A stretch of DNA of 64,000 bases from Pseudoxanthomonas sp. F37 (GTDB lineage Bacteria > Pseudomonadota > Gammaproteobacteria > Xanthomonadales > Xanthomonadaceae), in contig NZ_CP095187.1 of the NCBI RefSeq assembly GCF_022965755.1, positions 1,674,001-1,738,000 on the forward strand, read 5' to 3'. Shown here piece after piece: positions 17,345 through 25,276 of this stretch. The position numbers were made by a program, and so were the translations under genes. Under the pieces are notes generated by a model. The model was not told the origin of the DNA and ran no database searches. It saw only the letters and a list, made by a program, of their open reading frames with translations. Within the stretch, counting starts at the first letter, position 1; every line of letters begins with the position of its first letter.

Positions 17345-18111
17345 ACCTCCAGGCGCGCCGGCCCCGCCGCCGACAGCATGCGTTGCGCCAGGGGCGACCA
17401 CACCTTCCAGGCATGGCCGCCGTCGACCACCGTCACGTGGTCGGCCGGCAGCAGCCCGGCCAGCGGCGGCATGGCGCCGGCCAGGCGGTCCTGCGCGCCA
17501 TAGCCCAGCCATACCGTGCGGGTACGGCCGGGCTCGCGCTGCCAGCTCTGCAGATGGCGCCAGAGTTCGCGCTGGTAGTTGCCGGCATCCACCTCGGCGG
17601 GAACGGGTCCCGCCTCCCAGGCACCCAGTCCGCTGCGGCGGATTTCGTCGATGAGCGGGCGTTTGCCCAGGTAGGGCGCCAGCAGGACCAGGCCATCGGC
17701 TTGGCCGGGGTAGGCGCGGTCGTACATCAGACTGCCCATGCCGCCCATCGAGGCCCCCAGCAGCCACACCTGGCGATAACCGCGCTGGCGGGCGGGCGAC
17801 ACCACTTCGGCATGCAGGCGCTGCGGAGCGCGTCCCTCCATGTAATAGGCGAAGCCCAAACCGGTCAGCAGCACGTCGGCGTCCGGCCACGCGGCCTGCA
17901 CCGCCGGGACGATGCCGCTGGCGCGCAGGGCCGCGATGTCGTCGCCGCGTCCGGGCAGCACCACGACCAGCCGGGTGGCCGGTCCGGCGGCGGGCACGAG
18001 CGCCTGCGGTATCGGCGCGCGCGCGTTCCCGCCTCCCGGCAGACATCCGCCCAGCAGCGCCGTTGCGGCGAATGCGACCAGGGACAGCAGGATCCGGCGC
18101 TTGACGTTCAC
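17329..18111 (-). CDS. Alpha/beta-hydrolase lipoprotein
   Basis: A 260-residue predicted lipoprotein with lipobox LLGGC (Cys23) and an alpha/beta-hydrolase fold. The nucleophile elbow is GASMGGMG, an aspartate candidate lies in GYGAQDRLAG, and a histidine in VDGGHAWKVW supplies the rest of the triad. The substrate is unknown; the GRGDD segment after the first strand is probably the oxyanion region. Its ATG overlaps the stop of the upstream thioredoxin-like gene (ATGA), so the two are translationally coupled. The 3' end overlaps the convergent gene on the plus strand. Confidence 0.85.
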   Translation of the reverse strand: MNVKRRILLSLVAFAATALLGGCLPGGGNARAPIPQALVPAAGPATRLVVVLPGRGDDIAALRASGIVPAVQAAWPDADVLLTGLGFAYYMEGRAPQRLHAEVVSPARQRGYRQVWLLGASMGGMGSLMYDRAYPGQADGLVLLAPYLGKRPLIDEIRRSGLGAWEAGPVPAEVDAGNYQRELWRHLQSWQREPGRTRTVWLGYGAQDRLAGAMPPLAGLLPADHVTVVDGGHAWKVWSPLAQRMLSAAGPARLEVQRSP

Positions 18112-18644
18112 GGGGCGCCGACCTTCCGCTGGAGTGCCTCTTCCGGCAGCAGTTCCAGCAGTTCCTGCATGAAGGACTGCAGGACGTTTTCCGAGTATCC
18201 GCGGTGCGTCTGCGCGATCAGGCCATCCTGGCCGATGATGAACATGTTGGGCAGCGCGGTGACGCCGTAGCGATCGCTGACGGCGCCGCGCTCGTCGTGC
18301 ACGTAGGTCAGGTCCAGATTCTTGTTGGCGCGGATCACGGCATTGAAGTCACGGCGCGGTTCCTTGAAGTTGACCGCGATGACTTCCAGGTGCTCGCGTC
18401 CCACGACCTCCTGGACCTTGCCCAGCATCGGCAGTTCGCGCCGGCAGGGGCCGCACCACGAAGCCCAGAACGTCACCACGACCACCTTGCCCTGCAGGGC
18501 GGCCAGGTCGATGACGTTGCCCCCGCGGTCCTTCAGGCCGATGGGCGGCGGCGCTTCCCCGATCCCGGGCTGCTCCGGCGGCTCGGCGGCGCGGACACAG
18601 GTACTCACGGCCAGCAGGGCCGCCAGCCAAAGGCAACGCATCAT
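18108..18644 (-). CDS. TlpA-like periplasmic thioredoxin-family protein
   Basis: A 178-residue exported thiol-disulfide protein. The signal peptide runs to about residue 19 (AAEPPEQ follows). The redox site WCGPC has cysteines at 64 and 67, and the cis-proline is in TALPNMFII. The layout is that of TlpA/ResA/DsbE, which reduce specific periplasmic targets such as apocytochrome c. No cytochrome maturation gene is nearby, so the target is open. GGGGAGGA lies 7 nt before the ATG. It is the first gene of a two-gene operon with the hydrolase lipoprotein. Confidence 0.92.
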   Translation of the reverse strand: MMRCLWLAALLAVSTCVRAAEPPEQPGIGEAPPPIGLKDRGGNVIDLAALQGKVVVVTFWASWCGPCRRELPMLGKVQEVVGREHLEVIAVNFKEPRRDFNAVIRANKNLDLTYVHDERGAVSDRYGVTALPNMFIIGQDGLIAQTHRGYSENVLQSFMQELLELLPEEALQRKVGAP

Positions 18645-18728
18645 GTGCAGATCCTCCCCAGGACGTGGGGCGAGCGTAGCATCTGTGCGCCGGGTTCCGG
18701 CGGCGGGTAGCCGGCGTGGCGCCGCGGG

Positions 18729-19508
18729 CTACTTCTCGACGAAGGCGCGTTCGAACACGTACTGGCCCGGCGTGCCGATCCGCGGCGCGGCGGCAAACCC
18801 GCGGCTGTCCAGCAGCGCGCGGAAGTCGGCCAGCATCTGCGGGCTGCCGCAGATCATGGCCCGGTCGCGTTCGGCGTCCAGCGGCTCGATGCCCAGCGTC
18901 TCCATCATGGCGCCGCTGGCCATGAGATCGGTGAGGCGACCGTGGTTGGGGAACTCCTCGCGGCTCACCGCCGGGTAGTACAGCAGCTTCTCGCGGATGG
19001 TCTGGCCGAGGAACTCGTGCTGCGGCAGTTCCTTCTCGAAGTAGTCGCGATAGGCCAGGTCCTCGGCGTGGCGCACGCCGTGGGTCAGGATGACCTTGTC
19101 GAAGCGTTCGTAGGTTTCCGGGTCCTTGATCACCGACAACCACGGCGCCAGCCCTGTCCCGGTACCCAGCAGGTACAGGTTGCGGCCGGGGTGCAGGTCG
19201 CTGATCAACAGCGTGCCGGTGGGCTTGCGTCCGATCAGGAGGGTGTCGCCGGGCCGGATGTGCTGCAGGCGCGAGGTCAGCGGGCCGTGGGCCACCTTGA
19301 TGCTGAAGAACTCGAGCTGTTCTTCCCAGTTGGCGCTGGCGATCGAGTACGCGCGCATCAGCGGCTTGCCATCGACCTCCAGGCCGATCATCACGAACTG
19401 GCCGTTCTCGAAGCGGAAACCGTCGTCGCGGGTGGTGGTGAAGCTGAAGTAGGCGTCCGTCCAGTGACGGACGTCGAGCACCGTCTCGGTGCCGAACGCA
19501 GAGGACAT
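18729..19508 (-). CDS. fpr: Ferredoxin/flavodoxin-NADP+ reductase
   Basis: A 259-residue cytoplasmic FAD enzyme moving electrons between NADPH and ferredoxin or flavodoxin. The FAD site RAYSIAS is at 52-58. The NADP-binding GTGTGLAPW lies at about 115-123, followed by the HGVR and CGSPQM segments, and the C-terminus ends FVEK as in the bacterial subclass. Length and motifs agree with Fpr of gamma-proteobacteria, where it supports Fe-S cluster assembly and oxidative-stress defence. A -10-like TACAAT lies about 33 bp upstream, so it appears to have its own promoter. Confidence 0.95.
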   Translation of the reverse strand: MSSAFGTETVLDVRHWTDAYFSFTTTRDDGFRFENGQFVMIGLEVDGKPLMRAYSIASANWEEQLEFFSIKVAHGPLTSRLQHIRPGDTLLIGRKPTGTLLISDLHPGRNLYLLGTGTGLAPWLSVIKDPETYERFDKVILTHGVRHAEDLAYRDYFEKELPQHEFLGQTIREKLLYYPAVSREEFPNHGRLTDLMASGAMMETLGIEPLDAERDRAMICGSPQMLADFRALLDSRGFAAAPRIGTPGQYVFERAFVEK

Positions 19509-19540
19509 GGGGGAAGTCTGGGCTGTCGGTTCAACGCGAT

Positions 19541-19546
19541 ATTGTA
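19541..19546 (-). promoter_or_regulatory. -10-like element of fpr
   Basis: TACAAT on the minus strand, giving a predicted leader of about 26 nt. The -35 region is poorly conserved. Confidence 0.4.
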
Positions 19547-19577
19547 GCCGACCGCTCCGGCGCGGCCTTGATCGTAC

Positions 19578-20690
19578 TCAATCCGCGTCCTCCCCATGGG
19601 GCGGCAATCCGCCGCGTCGATGGAAGCAGAGCTGCTCGACGGCACGACGCAGTGGGCGCGCGGTCAGCAGCAGGTCCATCGGGGCGTCGAACTGCCCGTG
19701 GTCGAACGCCCATCGCAACAAGCGCTTGAAAGCGAAGCCGGGAACAGGCGGCGCAACGGGAGCGCCCGACGACGCTGTACCGGACAGGCGGCCGGCCAGC
19801 ATGCGCCCGATGGTCGCGCCGTGGCGCAGGCCCGAATGGATGCCGCCCGCGGTCAGCGGCGACACCATGCCGGCCGCATCGCCGACCAGCACCACCTCGT
19901 CCCCGCGCATCGGCCGGACCGGACCCCCACAGGGAATCAGGCCGGCGCGGACGCTGTCCGGTGGCCGCGCGACCTGCAGCCCCGTCATCGGTGCGATGTG
20001 GCGCAGGAAGCCTGCCATGTCCGGCGCCTGCGTATCGCCCGGCCGGTACCGCCGCGCCAGACCGGCCTGCACGCCCGTCGGTGTCTGTGCCATCCAGCCC
20101 AGATAGCCCGGGGCGAAGCGCTTGCTGATGAAGCAGTGCAACGCATCCGGTTCGCGCAGGGCCGCGCCATCGAACTCGTATTCGACGCCGTGGAGGAACT
20201 GCTTCACCCGCCCCAGGCCAAGCCGCTGGGCGACCCGCGACCGCGCGCCATCCGCGCCCACCAGCACGCGTGCGCGACCCACGCCCTGCACCTGCCATCC
20301 GGTGGGTGTGCGCACGGCATCGCGGAATGCGCATCCCCGGCGTAGTTCCACGCCGCAGGCCTCGGCGCGCTGGCCGAGCCAGCGCATCAGGGCCGGCGTG
20401 TCGGTGGTGTGGAAGCGGTATCCGTCGGCGCCCAGCCGCACGCTGCGCAGGTTCGGCGAATACAGGCGGACTTGCGGCACGGCACGCAGCAGCGCAGGCG
20501 GCATGCCGGCCAGCAGCGGCGCATCGCAGGCCTCCTGCACCAGGATGCCGGTGGTGTGCACGCGTTCGCCCAGATCCTGCTTGCGGTCGATCACGCAGAC
20601 GGCCAGGCCGTGCCGGGCCAGTTCGCAGGCGCAGGCCAGGCCGGCGAATCCTGCGCCCACGACGATCACGTCATAGCGGTTGTCCTGCAT
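19578..20690 (-). CDS. Geranylgeranyl-reductase-family FAD-dependent oxidoreductase
   Basis: A 370-residue flavoprotein with an N-terminal Rossmann GAGFAG (residues 12-17) and E/D-RK after the second strand. It also has the GDAAGMVSPLTAGGIHSGL motif (about residue 270), which is characteristic of the geranylgeranyl reductase/p-hydroxybenzoate hydroxylase group. Members hydrogenate isoprenoid chains or hydroxylate aromatic rings. The substrate cannot be read from the sequence. The chosen ATG (20690) matches the first strand start; the frame extends 44 codons further without a start signal. It lies 138 bp after rluB on the same strand, but a strong stem-loop separates them. Confidence 0.88.
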   Translation of the reverse strand: MQDNRYDVIVVGAGFAGLACACELARHGLAVCVIDRKQDLGERVHTTGILVQEACDAPLLAGMPPALLRAVPQVRLYSPNLRSVRLGADGYRFHTTDTPALMRWLGQRAEACGVELRRGCAFRDAVRTPTGWQVQGVGRARVLVGADGARSRVAQRLGLGRVKQFLHGVEYEFDGAALREPDALHCFISKRFAPGYLGWMAQTPTGVQAGLARRYRPGDTQAPDMAGFLRHIAPMTGLQVARPPDSVRAGLIPCGGPVRPMRGDEVVLVGDAAGMVSPLTAGGIHSGLRHGATIGRMLAGRLSGTASSGAPVAPPVPGFAFKRLLRWAFDHGQFDAPMDLLLTARPLRRAVEQLCFHRRGGLPPHGEDAD

Positions 20691-20792
20691 GGCCGGTTGC
20701 CAACTCCATCGCCGAAGGAGGTGCAGGGTGCAGGCCGTGCGGGGAGCGGCGATGAAGTCGCCATGAAGTCGCGGCGACCGAGCCGCGGAAAC

Positions 20793-20820
20793 GGAGAAGG
20801 CGCCGATGGGCGCCTTCTCC
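20793..20820 (-). terminator. Terminator-like stem-loop after rluB
   Basis: A perfect 12-bp stem GGAGAAGGCGCC/GGCGCCTTCTCC with a 4-nt loop, 8 bp past the rluB stop on the minus strand, followed by GTTTCC. Confidence 0.65.
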
Positions 20821-20828
20821 ATGTTGCC

Positions 20829-22475
20829 TCAGCCGTGTCCGCCGCTGCGGGGGCCCCGCTGCCCACCGCCGCCAGGACGGCCGCCGGGGCCGCGTCCTCC
20901 GGCAGGTCGCCCGCCCGGCCGCGGGCCGGCATGTTGCGGGCGATTGCCGCCGCCCGGACGGCCTTGCGGACGCGGACCGCGCGGCTGCTGACCGTAGGGG
21001 TTGAAGCCGGGGTTGGCGTGATCGGACGGGAAGCTGGGGGCGCTGGCGGGATGGCCGTACGGACGCGCCGCGCGCTGCGGCTTGCCCGCGCCGGCGCCCT
21101 GCGCGCCACGCGGCCCCCGTTCGGCGCCGAAGCCCGCGCGGTCGTTGCCGAAGCGGTCGCCGCCGAAGCCGCCCTGTCCACCGCCCGGCCCCCGCTTGCC
21201 TGCGCCGCCGCCCGGCTTGCCGCCGGCACCCGGACGCCCCCCCGGCTTGCCGCCGTAGGGCTTCTTCGGGCCGCCGGGGCCGGCATTGCGGTGGCCGGCC
21301 GGGCCGGTGTCCACGCCCTCGGGCACATACCAGCTGCGGAACGCCGCCGGATTGCCTTCGGGCAACGGCTTCGGACCCTTGGGCGTGCGCTGCTTGAACG
21401 GACGCTGCGACTGCTTGGCCGCCTGCTCGCCGCTGACGGTCAGGCCGCCGTGCGGCTTCTTGCCGCGGCCACCGCGGCCGCGGTCTTCGCGCACATGGTC
21501 GAAGCGACGCAGCTCGCGGCCTTCGTCGGCGCTGTTGTGGCCGTTGACGTAGGCGCTGCCGCTGCGGCCACCGCCGACGTGCACGGTGGACTTGGCGGCC
21601 TTGCGCTGGCCGATCACCGGCTGCAGCGTGAGCGCGGCGGGCGTGCCGTCCTCCAGGCCCAGGTCCTTGCGCAGCGCCTCGACCTGCGCATCGGGCAGTT
21701 CCTGCGACTGGCCGCGCAGCAGCGGCTGCGGCAGGCTGACCTTGCCGTAGCGCACGCGCTTCAGGCGGCTGACCTGGCAGCCCTGCGATTCCCACAGCCG
21801 GCGCACTTCGCGGTTGCGGCCTTCCTTGACCACCACGCGGAACCAGTCGTGCGAGTCGGTGCCGCCGATGCGTTCGATCTCGTCGAATTTCGCCGGGCCG
21901 TCCTCCAGCGCCACGCCGCGGCGCAGGCGGTCGACCACGTTGTCCGGCACGCTTTCCTGGCCTTCCGGCGCGCGCACGCGCACCACGTACTCGCGCTCGA
22001 CCTCGTACGAGGGATGCATCATCGCGTTGGCGAGTTCGCCGTCGGTGGTCAGCAGCAGCAGGCCGGTGGTGTTGATGTCCAGGCGGCCGATCGCGATCCA
22101 GCGCGCACCCTTGAGGGCGGGCAAGGCTTCGAAGATCGTCGGCCGGCCTTCGGGGTCTTCGCGGGTGGTGACTTCGCCTTCGGGCTTGTTGTAGATCAGC
22201 ACGCGCGAGGGTTCGGTCAGTGCGCTGGCCACGAAGGTCTTGCCGTCCAGCTCGATCTTGTCGCCGGCCTTGACCGACATGCCGGTCTGCGCGGTTTCGC
22301 CGTTGACCTTGACCAGGCCATCGGCGATGCGCTGCTCCAGCGCGCGGCGCGAGCCCAGGCCGGCCTGCGCCAGCACCTTGTGCAGGCGCTCTTCCAGGCG
22401 CGGGGCTTCGGTCGGGGCGCTTTCGCGCTTCAGGGACAGCTTGCCCAGCGAGGGCTTCTTGGGGGTGTTGCTCAT
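20829..22475 (-). CDS. rluB: 23S rRNA pseudouridine2605 synthase RluB with long basic tail
   Basis: A 548-residue protein. An S4 RNA-binding domain (about 28-75) is followed by the RsuA/RluB-type catalytic domain with Asp133 in GRLDINTTGL. Its expected reaction is isomerisation of U2605 in 23S rRNA. The catalytic core ends near residue 270. The remaining roughly 280 residues are Gly/Arg/Lys/Pro-rich low complexity (for example GRGGRGKKPHGG), probably disordered and RNA-binding. Such tails occur in gamma-proteobacterial RluB, but this one is long. The ATG overlaps the scpB stop by 4 bp, so it forms an operon scpA-scpB-rluB. Confidence 0.93.
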   Translation of the reverse strand: MSNTPKKPSLGKLSLKRESAPTEAPRLEERLHKVLAQAGLGSRRALEQRIADGLVKVNGETAQTGMSVKAGDKIELDGKTFVASALTEPSRVLIYNKPEGEVTTREDPEGRPTIFEALPALKGARWIAIGRLDINTTGLLLLTTDGELANAMMHPSYEVEREYVVRVRAPEGQESVPDNVVDRLRRGVALEDGPAKFDEIERIGGTDSHDWFRVVVKEGRNREVRRLWESQGCQVSRLKRVRYGKVSLPQPLLRGQSQELPDAQVEALRKDLGLEDGTPAALTLQPVIGQRKAAKSTVHVGGGRSGSAYVNGHNSADEGRELRRFDHVREDRGRGGRGKKPHGGLTVSGEQAAKQSQRPFKQRTPKGPKPLPEGNPAAFRSWYVPEGVDTGPAGHRNAGPGGPKKPYGGKPGGRPGAGGKPGGGAGKRGPGGGQGGFGGDRFGNDRAGFGAERGPRGAQGAGAGKPQRAARPYGHPASAPSFPSDHANPGFNPYGQQPRGPRPQGRPGGGNRPQHAGPRPGGRPAGGRGPGGRPGGGGQRGPRSGGHG

Positions 22476-23299
22476 TGTTTCTGCTCCGACGGTGCCCGGT
22501 CTTCCTGGTCGGAAGCAGCGGCGTCGTCATCTTGGGGTTGAGGTTCGTCGGTGGCGCCGGCGTCGTCGCCTGCGTCATCCGAGGGTGCGTATTCGCCGGC
22601 ATCGTCCGATGCCGCGCTGTCGGGGTGTTCGCCGCCGTCCGTGCCGGCCCGGGCGTCGCCGTCATCGTCCGCGACGGGCGTGCCGATGTCCTGTCCGCCG
22701 TCGACGGCATCGCCGCTGGCGATGCTGACCGGCAGCGGGGCGCCGTCCAGCGGAAGCTGGGGTTCCAGTTCGCCGATGTCCTTGAGTTCGGACAGGGGCG
22801 GCAGTTCGTCCAGGCGTTTCAGGCCGAAGTAGTCCAGGAAGGCCTTGGTGGTGCCGAACAGCGCCGGCTTGCCGGGCACGTCGCGATGGCCGACCACGCG
22901 GATCCACTCGCGTTCTTCCAGCGCCTGGATGATGTTGCTGCTGACCGCCACGCCGCGGACCTGTTCGATCTCGCCACGGGTGATGGGCTGGCGGTAGGCG
23001 ATCAGGGCCAGGGTTTCCAGGGTGGCGCGGGTGTACTTGGTCTTGCGCTCGGTCCACAGGCGCGCCACCCAGGCATGCACGTCGGCCTTGACCTGGTAGC
23101 GGTAGCCGGAGGCGACTTCGACCAGTTCCACGCCACGGTCGGCGCAGGCCTCGGCCAACTGCTGCAGGGCGGTTTCGATGCTGCCCTCGGGTGCCGGCTC
23201 CTCTTCGGGAAAGAGGCCATGCAGCTGCGCCAGCGTCAGCGGCTGGGTGGCGGCCAGCAGGGCGGCCTCCACGATGCGGTTGATGAGCGATTGATCCAT
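22472..23299 (-). CDS. scpB: Segregation and condensation protein B with acidic tail
   Basis: A 275-residue protein; the conserved part is about 1-190, with two winged-helix domains (TRATLETLALIAYRQPITR; VVGHRDVPGKPALFGTTKAFLDYFGL). ScpB dimers bind the kleisin ScpA within the SMC-ScpAB condensin that compacts and separates chromosomes. After residue 190 comes an approximately 85-residue tail dominated by Asp, Glu, Ala and Ser, likely disordered. It is coupled to rluB downstream and 46 bp after scpA. The partner smc gene is about 27 kb away in this window. Confidence 0.95.
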   Translation of the reverse strand: MDQSLINRIVEAALLAATQPLTLAQLHGLFPEEEPAPEGSIETALQQLAEACADRGVELVEVASGYRYQVKADVHAWVARLWTERKTKYTRATLETLALIAYRQPITRGEIEQVRGVAVSSNIIQALEEREWIRVVGHRDVPGKPALFGTTKAFLDYFGLKRLDELPPLSELKDIGELEPQLPLDGAPLPVSIASGDAVDGGQDIGTPVADDDGDARAGTDGGEHPDSAASDDAGEYAPSDDAGDDAGATDEPQPQDDDAAASDQEDRAPSEQKQ

Positions 23300-23345
23300 G
23301 CGGTCCTGTCGTTCGGAAGTGCGGCGGGCGTGCGGCCCGGCCGCG

Positions 23346-24251
23346 TCACGGGCTGTCGTTGGCGGCGTCGCTGTCGTCGAACTCGCTGGAGAACTGCAGC
23401 GGTTCGTTGGTGTTGTTCAACGCCAGCGACTTGATGTAGATCGGGGCGAGCGGGGCTTCCTGCACGATGTCCAGCAACTGCTCCTTGGCCAGTTCCAGCA
23501 TGGCCAGGAAAGTCACCAGCACGCCCAGCTTGCCTTCCTCGGGGGCGAACATGCTTTCGAAACGGTGGAACCTGCCGTCCTCCAGCCGCGTCAGGACGTC
23601 GCCCATGCGCTGGCGCACGCTGAGCGCCTCGCGCTTGATGGCGTGGCCGCTGAACAGCTCGGCGCGCTTGAGCACGTCGTGCAGCGCCAGCAGCATTTCC
23701 TTCAGCTCCACCGGCGGCGGCAGCCTGACCGCGGCGCGGTCCGGTACGTCGGCATGCACGGGGGTGGTGTCGCGGTCCACGCGGGGCAGGGCGTCCAGGT
23801 CTTCGGCCGCCTGCTTGAAGCGCTCGTACTCCTGCAGGCGGCGCACGAGTTCGGCGCGCGGGTCGCCTTCCTCGCCCTCCTCGGCGACCGGCCGCGGCAG
23901 CAGCATGCGCGACTTGATCTCGGCCAGGATGGCCGCCATCAGCAGGTACTCGGCGGCCAGTTCGAACCGCAGCTCCTGCATCACGTTGATGTAGTCCACG
24001 TACTGCCGGGTGATCTCGGCGACGGGGATGTCCAGGATGTCCAGGTTCTGCCGGCGGATCAGGTACAGCAGCAGGTCCAGTGGGCCTTCGAACGCGTCCA
24101 GGATGACTTCCAGCGCGTCCGGCGGAATGTACAGGTCCTGGGGTATCTGCAGGACCGGCTGGCCATGCACCACCGCCAGCGGCATTTCCTGCTGCTGCGG
24201 ATGGGCGGGCGGGTGTTGTGGGTTCGCGTCGGACGCGAGTTCTGGGCTCAT
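23346..24251 (-). CDS. scpA: Segregation and condensation protein A (kleisin)
   Basis: A 301-residue kleisin bridging the SMC heads. The conserved N-terminal segment FEGPLDLLLYLIRRQNLDILDIPV (the ScpA signature) begins near residue 55. A middle region follows, then the C-terminal winged helix (LVTFLAMLELAKEQLL). The ATG at 24251 gives an N-terminus with a Gln/Pro/His-rich lead. A start near 24188 (MPLAVV) is an alternative, as neither has a strong ribosome site. First gene of scpA-scpB-rluB. Confidence 0.93.
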   Translation of the reverse strand: MSPELASDANPQHPPAHPQQQEMPLAVVHGQPVLQIPQDLYIPPDALEVILDAFEGPLDLLLYLIRRQNLDILDIPVAEITRQYVDYINVMQELRFELAAEYLLMAAILAEIKSRMLLPRPVAEEGEEGDPRAELVRRLQEYERFKQAAEDLDALPRVDRDTTPVHADVPDRAAVRLPPPVELKEMLLALHDVLKRAELFSGHAIKREALSVRQRMGDVLTRLEDGRFHRFESMFAPEEGKLGVLVTFLAMLELAKEQLLDIVQEAPLAPIYIKSLALNNTNEPLQFSSEFDDSDAANDSP

Positions 24252-24626
24252 CAAGAAACAGCCATCGTGCGGATCACCAAGCGGGCCTGCGCACGGCAGG
24301 ACGGCGCGGCACCGGCAATGCACCAACCATCATCATCATGCGTCGCAGGGCGAACGCTTCCCTTACAGCAACCAGCAAAGCACACCGCCGGAGGCGGTGG
24401 CGGACAGCGAGAGGTCGTCGGGCGCGGGCGGTGGGGGGCAGCGAATCGAACGTCCCGGTGGTCCCTCGACGGGGCAGGGAGGCCGGCGCCGCCGGTTCTT
24501 CCCATGGACGGGCCGCTGCTTCCGGCCGTGCAATGAAGGACAGGGTAAGCCCTGGCCCTTGCGGTGTCCAGCACCCGGCCACCGGTGCCCACGTACAATT
24601 CAGGCAACGCACCGGGAGTGAACACC
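24252..24626. other. Gene-free stretch between divergent scpA and yciI
   Basis: No convincing gene. A TACAAT at 24594-24599 could be the -10 of the yciI-bolA unit (about 28 bp before the ATG), without a clear -35. Long frames across this stretch on the minus strand show no start signal or recognisable domain. Confidence 0.4.
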
Positions 24627-24926
24627 ATGTGGTATGCCATCGAGGGCCATGACGCGGCCGACGCCCTGCCCAGGCGGCTGGAAGCCCGCCAGGCGCACCT
24701 TGCGCGGCTGATGGCGTTGCGCGACGAGGGGCGCCTGCTGCTGGCGGGGCCGTGCCCTGCGATCGATGCCGAGGATCCGGGTCCGGCGGGCTTCAGCGGC
24801 AGCATCGTGATTGCCGAGTTCGATTCCCTGGAGGATGCGCGGGCCTGGGCCGAGGCCGATCCCTACGTCGCGGCGGGCGTGTACGCGCGCGTGGACGTGC
24901 GCCCGTTCCGCAAGGTGCTGCCATGA
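24627..24926 (+). CDS. YciI-like protein
   Basis: A 99-residue small cytoplasmic protein of the YCII family (ferredoxin-like dimeric fold). The family's putative catalytic His/Asp pair can be seen as His31 in RQAHLARL and the Asp in [20 protein letters not shown]. The biochemical role of YciI is unsettled. GGGAG lies 8 nt before the ATG. Its stop overlaps the bolA start (ATGA), so the two are co-translated. Confidence 0.92.
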   Translation: MWYAIEGHDAADALPRRLEARQAHLARLMALRDEGRLLLAGPCPAIDAEDPGPAGFSGSIVIAEFDSLEDARAWAEADPYVAAGVYARVDVRPFRKVLP

Positions 24927-25189
24927 CCCGGACCGAGCGCATCCGCGAGGCGCTGGCGGCCCTGCAGCCGGTGACGCTGGAGGTGGTGGACGACAGCCAC
25001 CGGCATGCCGGGCACGAGGGTGCCCGCGACGGGCGGGGGCATTTCACCGTGCGGATCGTCAGCCCGGTGTTTGCCGGCAAGGCCCCGCTGGCCCGCCACC
25101 GGGCCGTCTACGCGGCCCTGGGCGAGATGATGCAGACCGACATCCATGCCCTGGCCATCGAGGCGCGGACGCCGGACGAGGGGGCCTGA
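24923..25189 (+). CDS. bolA: BolA-family protein
   Basis: An 88-residue BolA/IbaG-type protein with the class II KH-like fold and the conserved segments [12 protein letters not shown] (loop with histidines that bind a glutaredoxin-bridged Fe-S cluster) and [26 protein letters not shown]. BolA proteins work with monothiol glutaredoxins in Fe-S handling and influence cell shape in some bacteria. Translationally coupled to yciI. Confidence 0.94.
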   Translation: MTRTERIREALAALQPVTLEVVDDSHRHAGHEGARDGRGHFTVRIVSPVFAGKAPLARHRAVYAALGEMMQTDIHALAIEARTPDEGA

Positions 25190-25230
25190 CGCCCATCGTC
25201 TTTTCCGGCACTGCGACATGCAGTGCTGGA

Positions 25231-25244
25231 TGAAAACGTTTACA
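25231..25244. promoter_or_regulatory. LacI-type operator before bglX
   Basis: TGAAAACGTTTACA, an imperfect palindrome 32 bp before the beta-glucosidase ATG. TACATT at 25241-25246 overlaps its right half and can serve as the -10. One of six related sites in the window. Confidence 0.7.
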
Positions 25245-25276
25245 TTCGCCCCCTTTCGCATCGCCGGGAGGGCGCC

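Noticed and set aside
24251..24805. 184-codon minus-strand frame across the scpA-yciI gap
   Set aside because: It overlaps most of yciI in antisense and has a residue composition typical of antisense frames.
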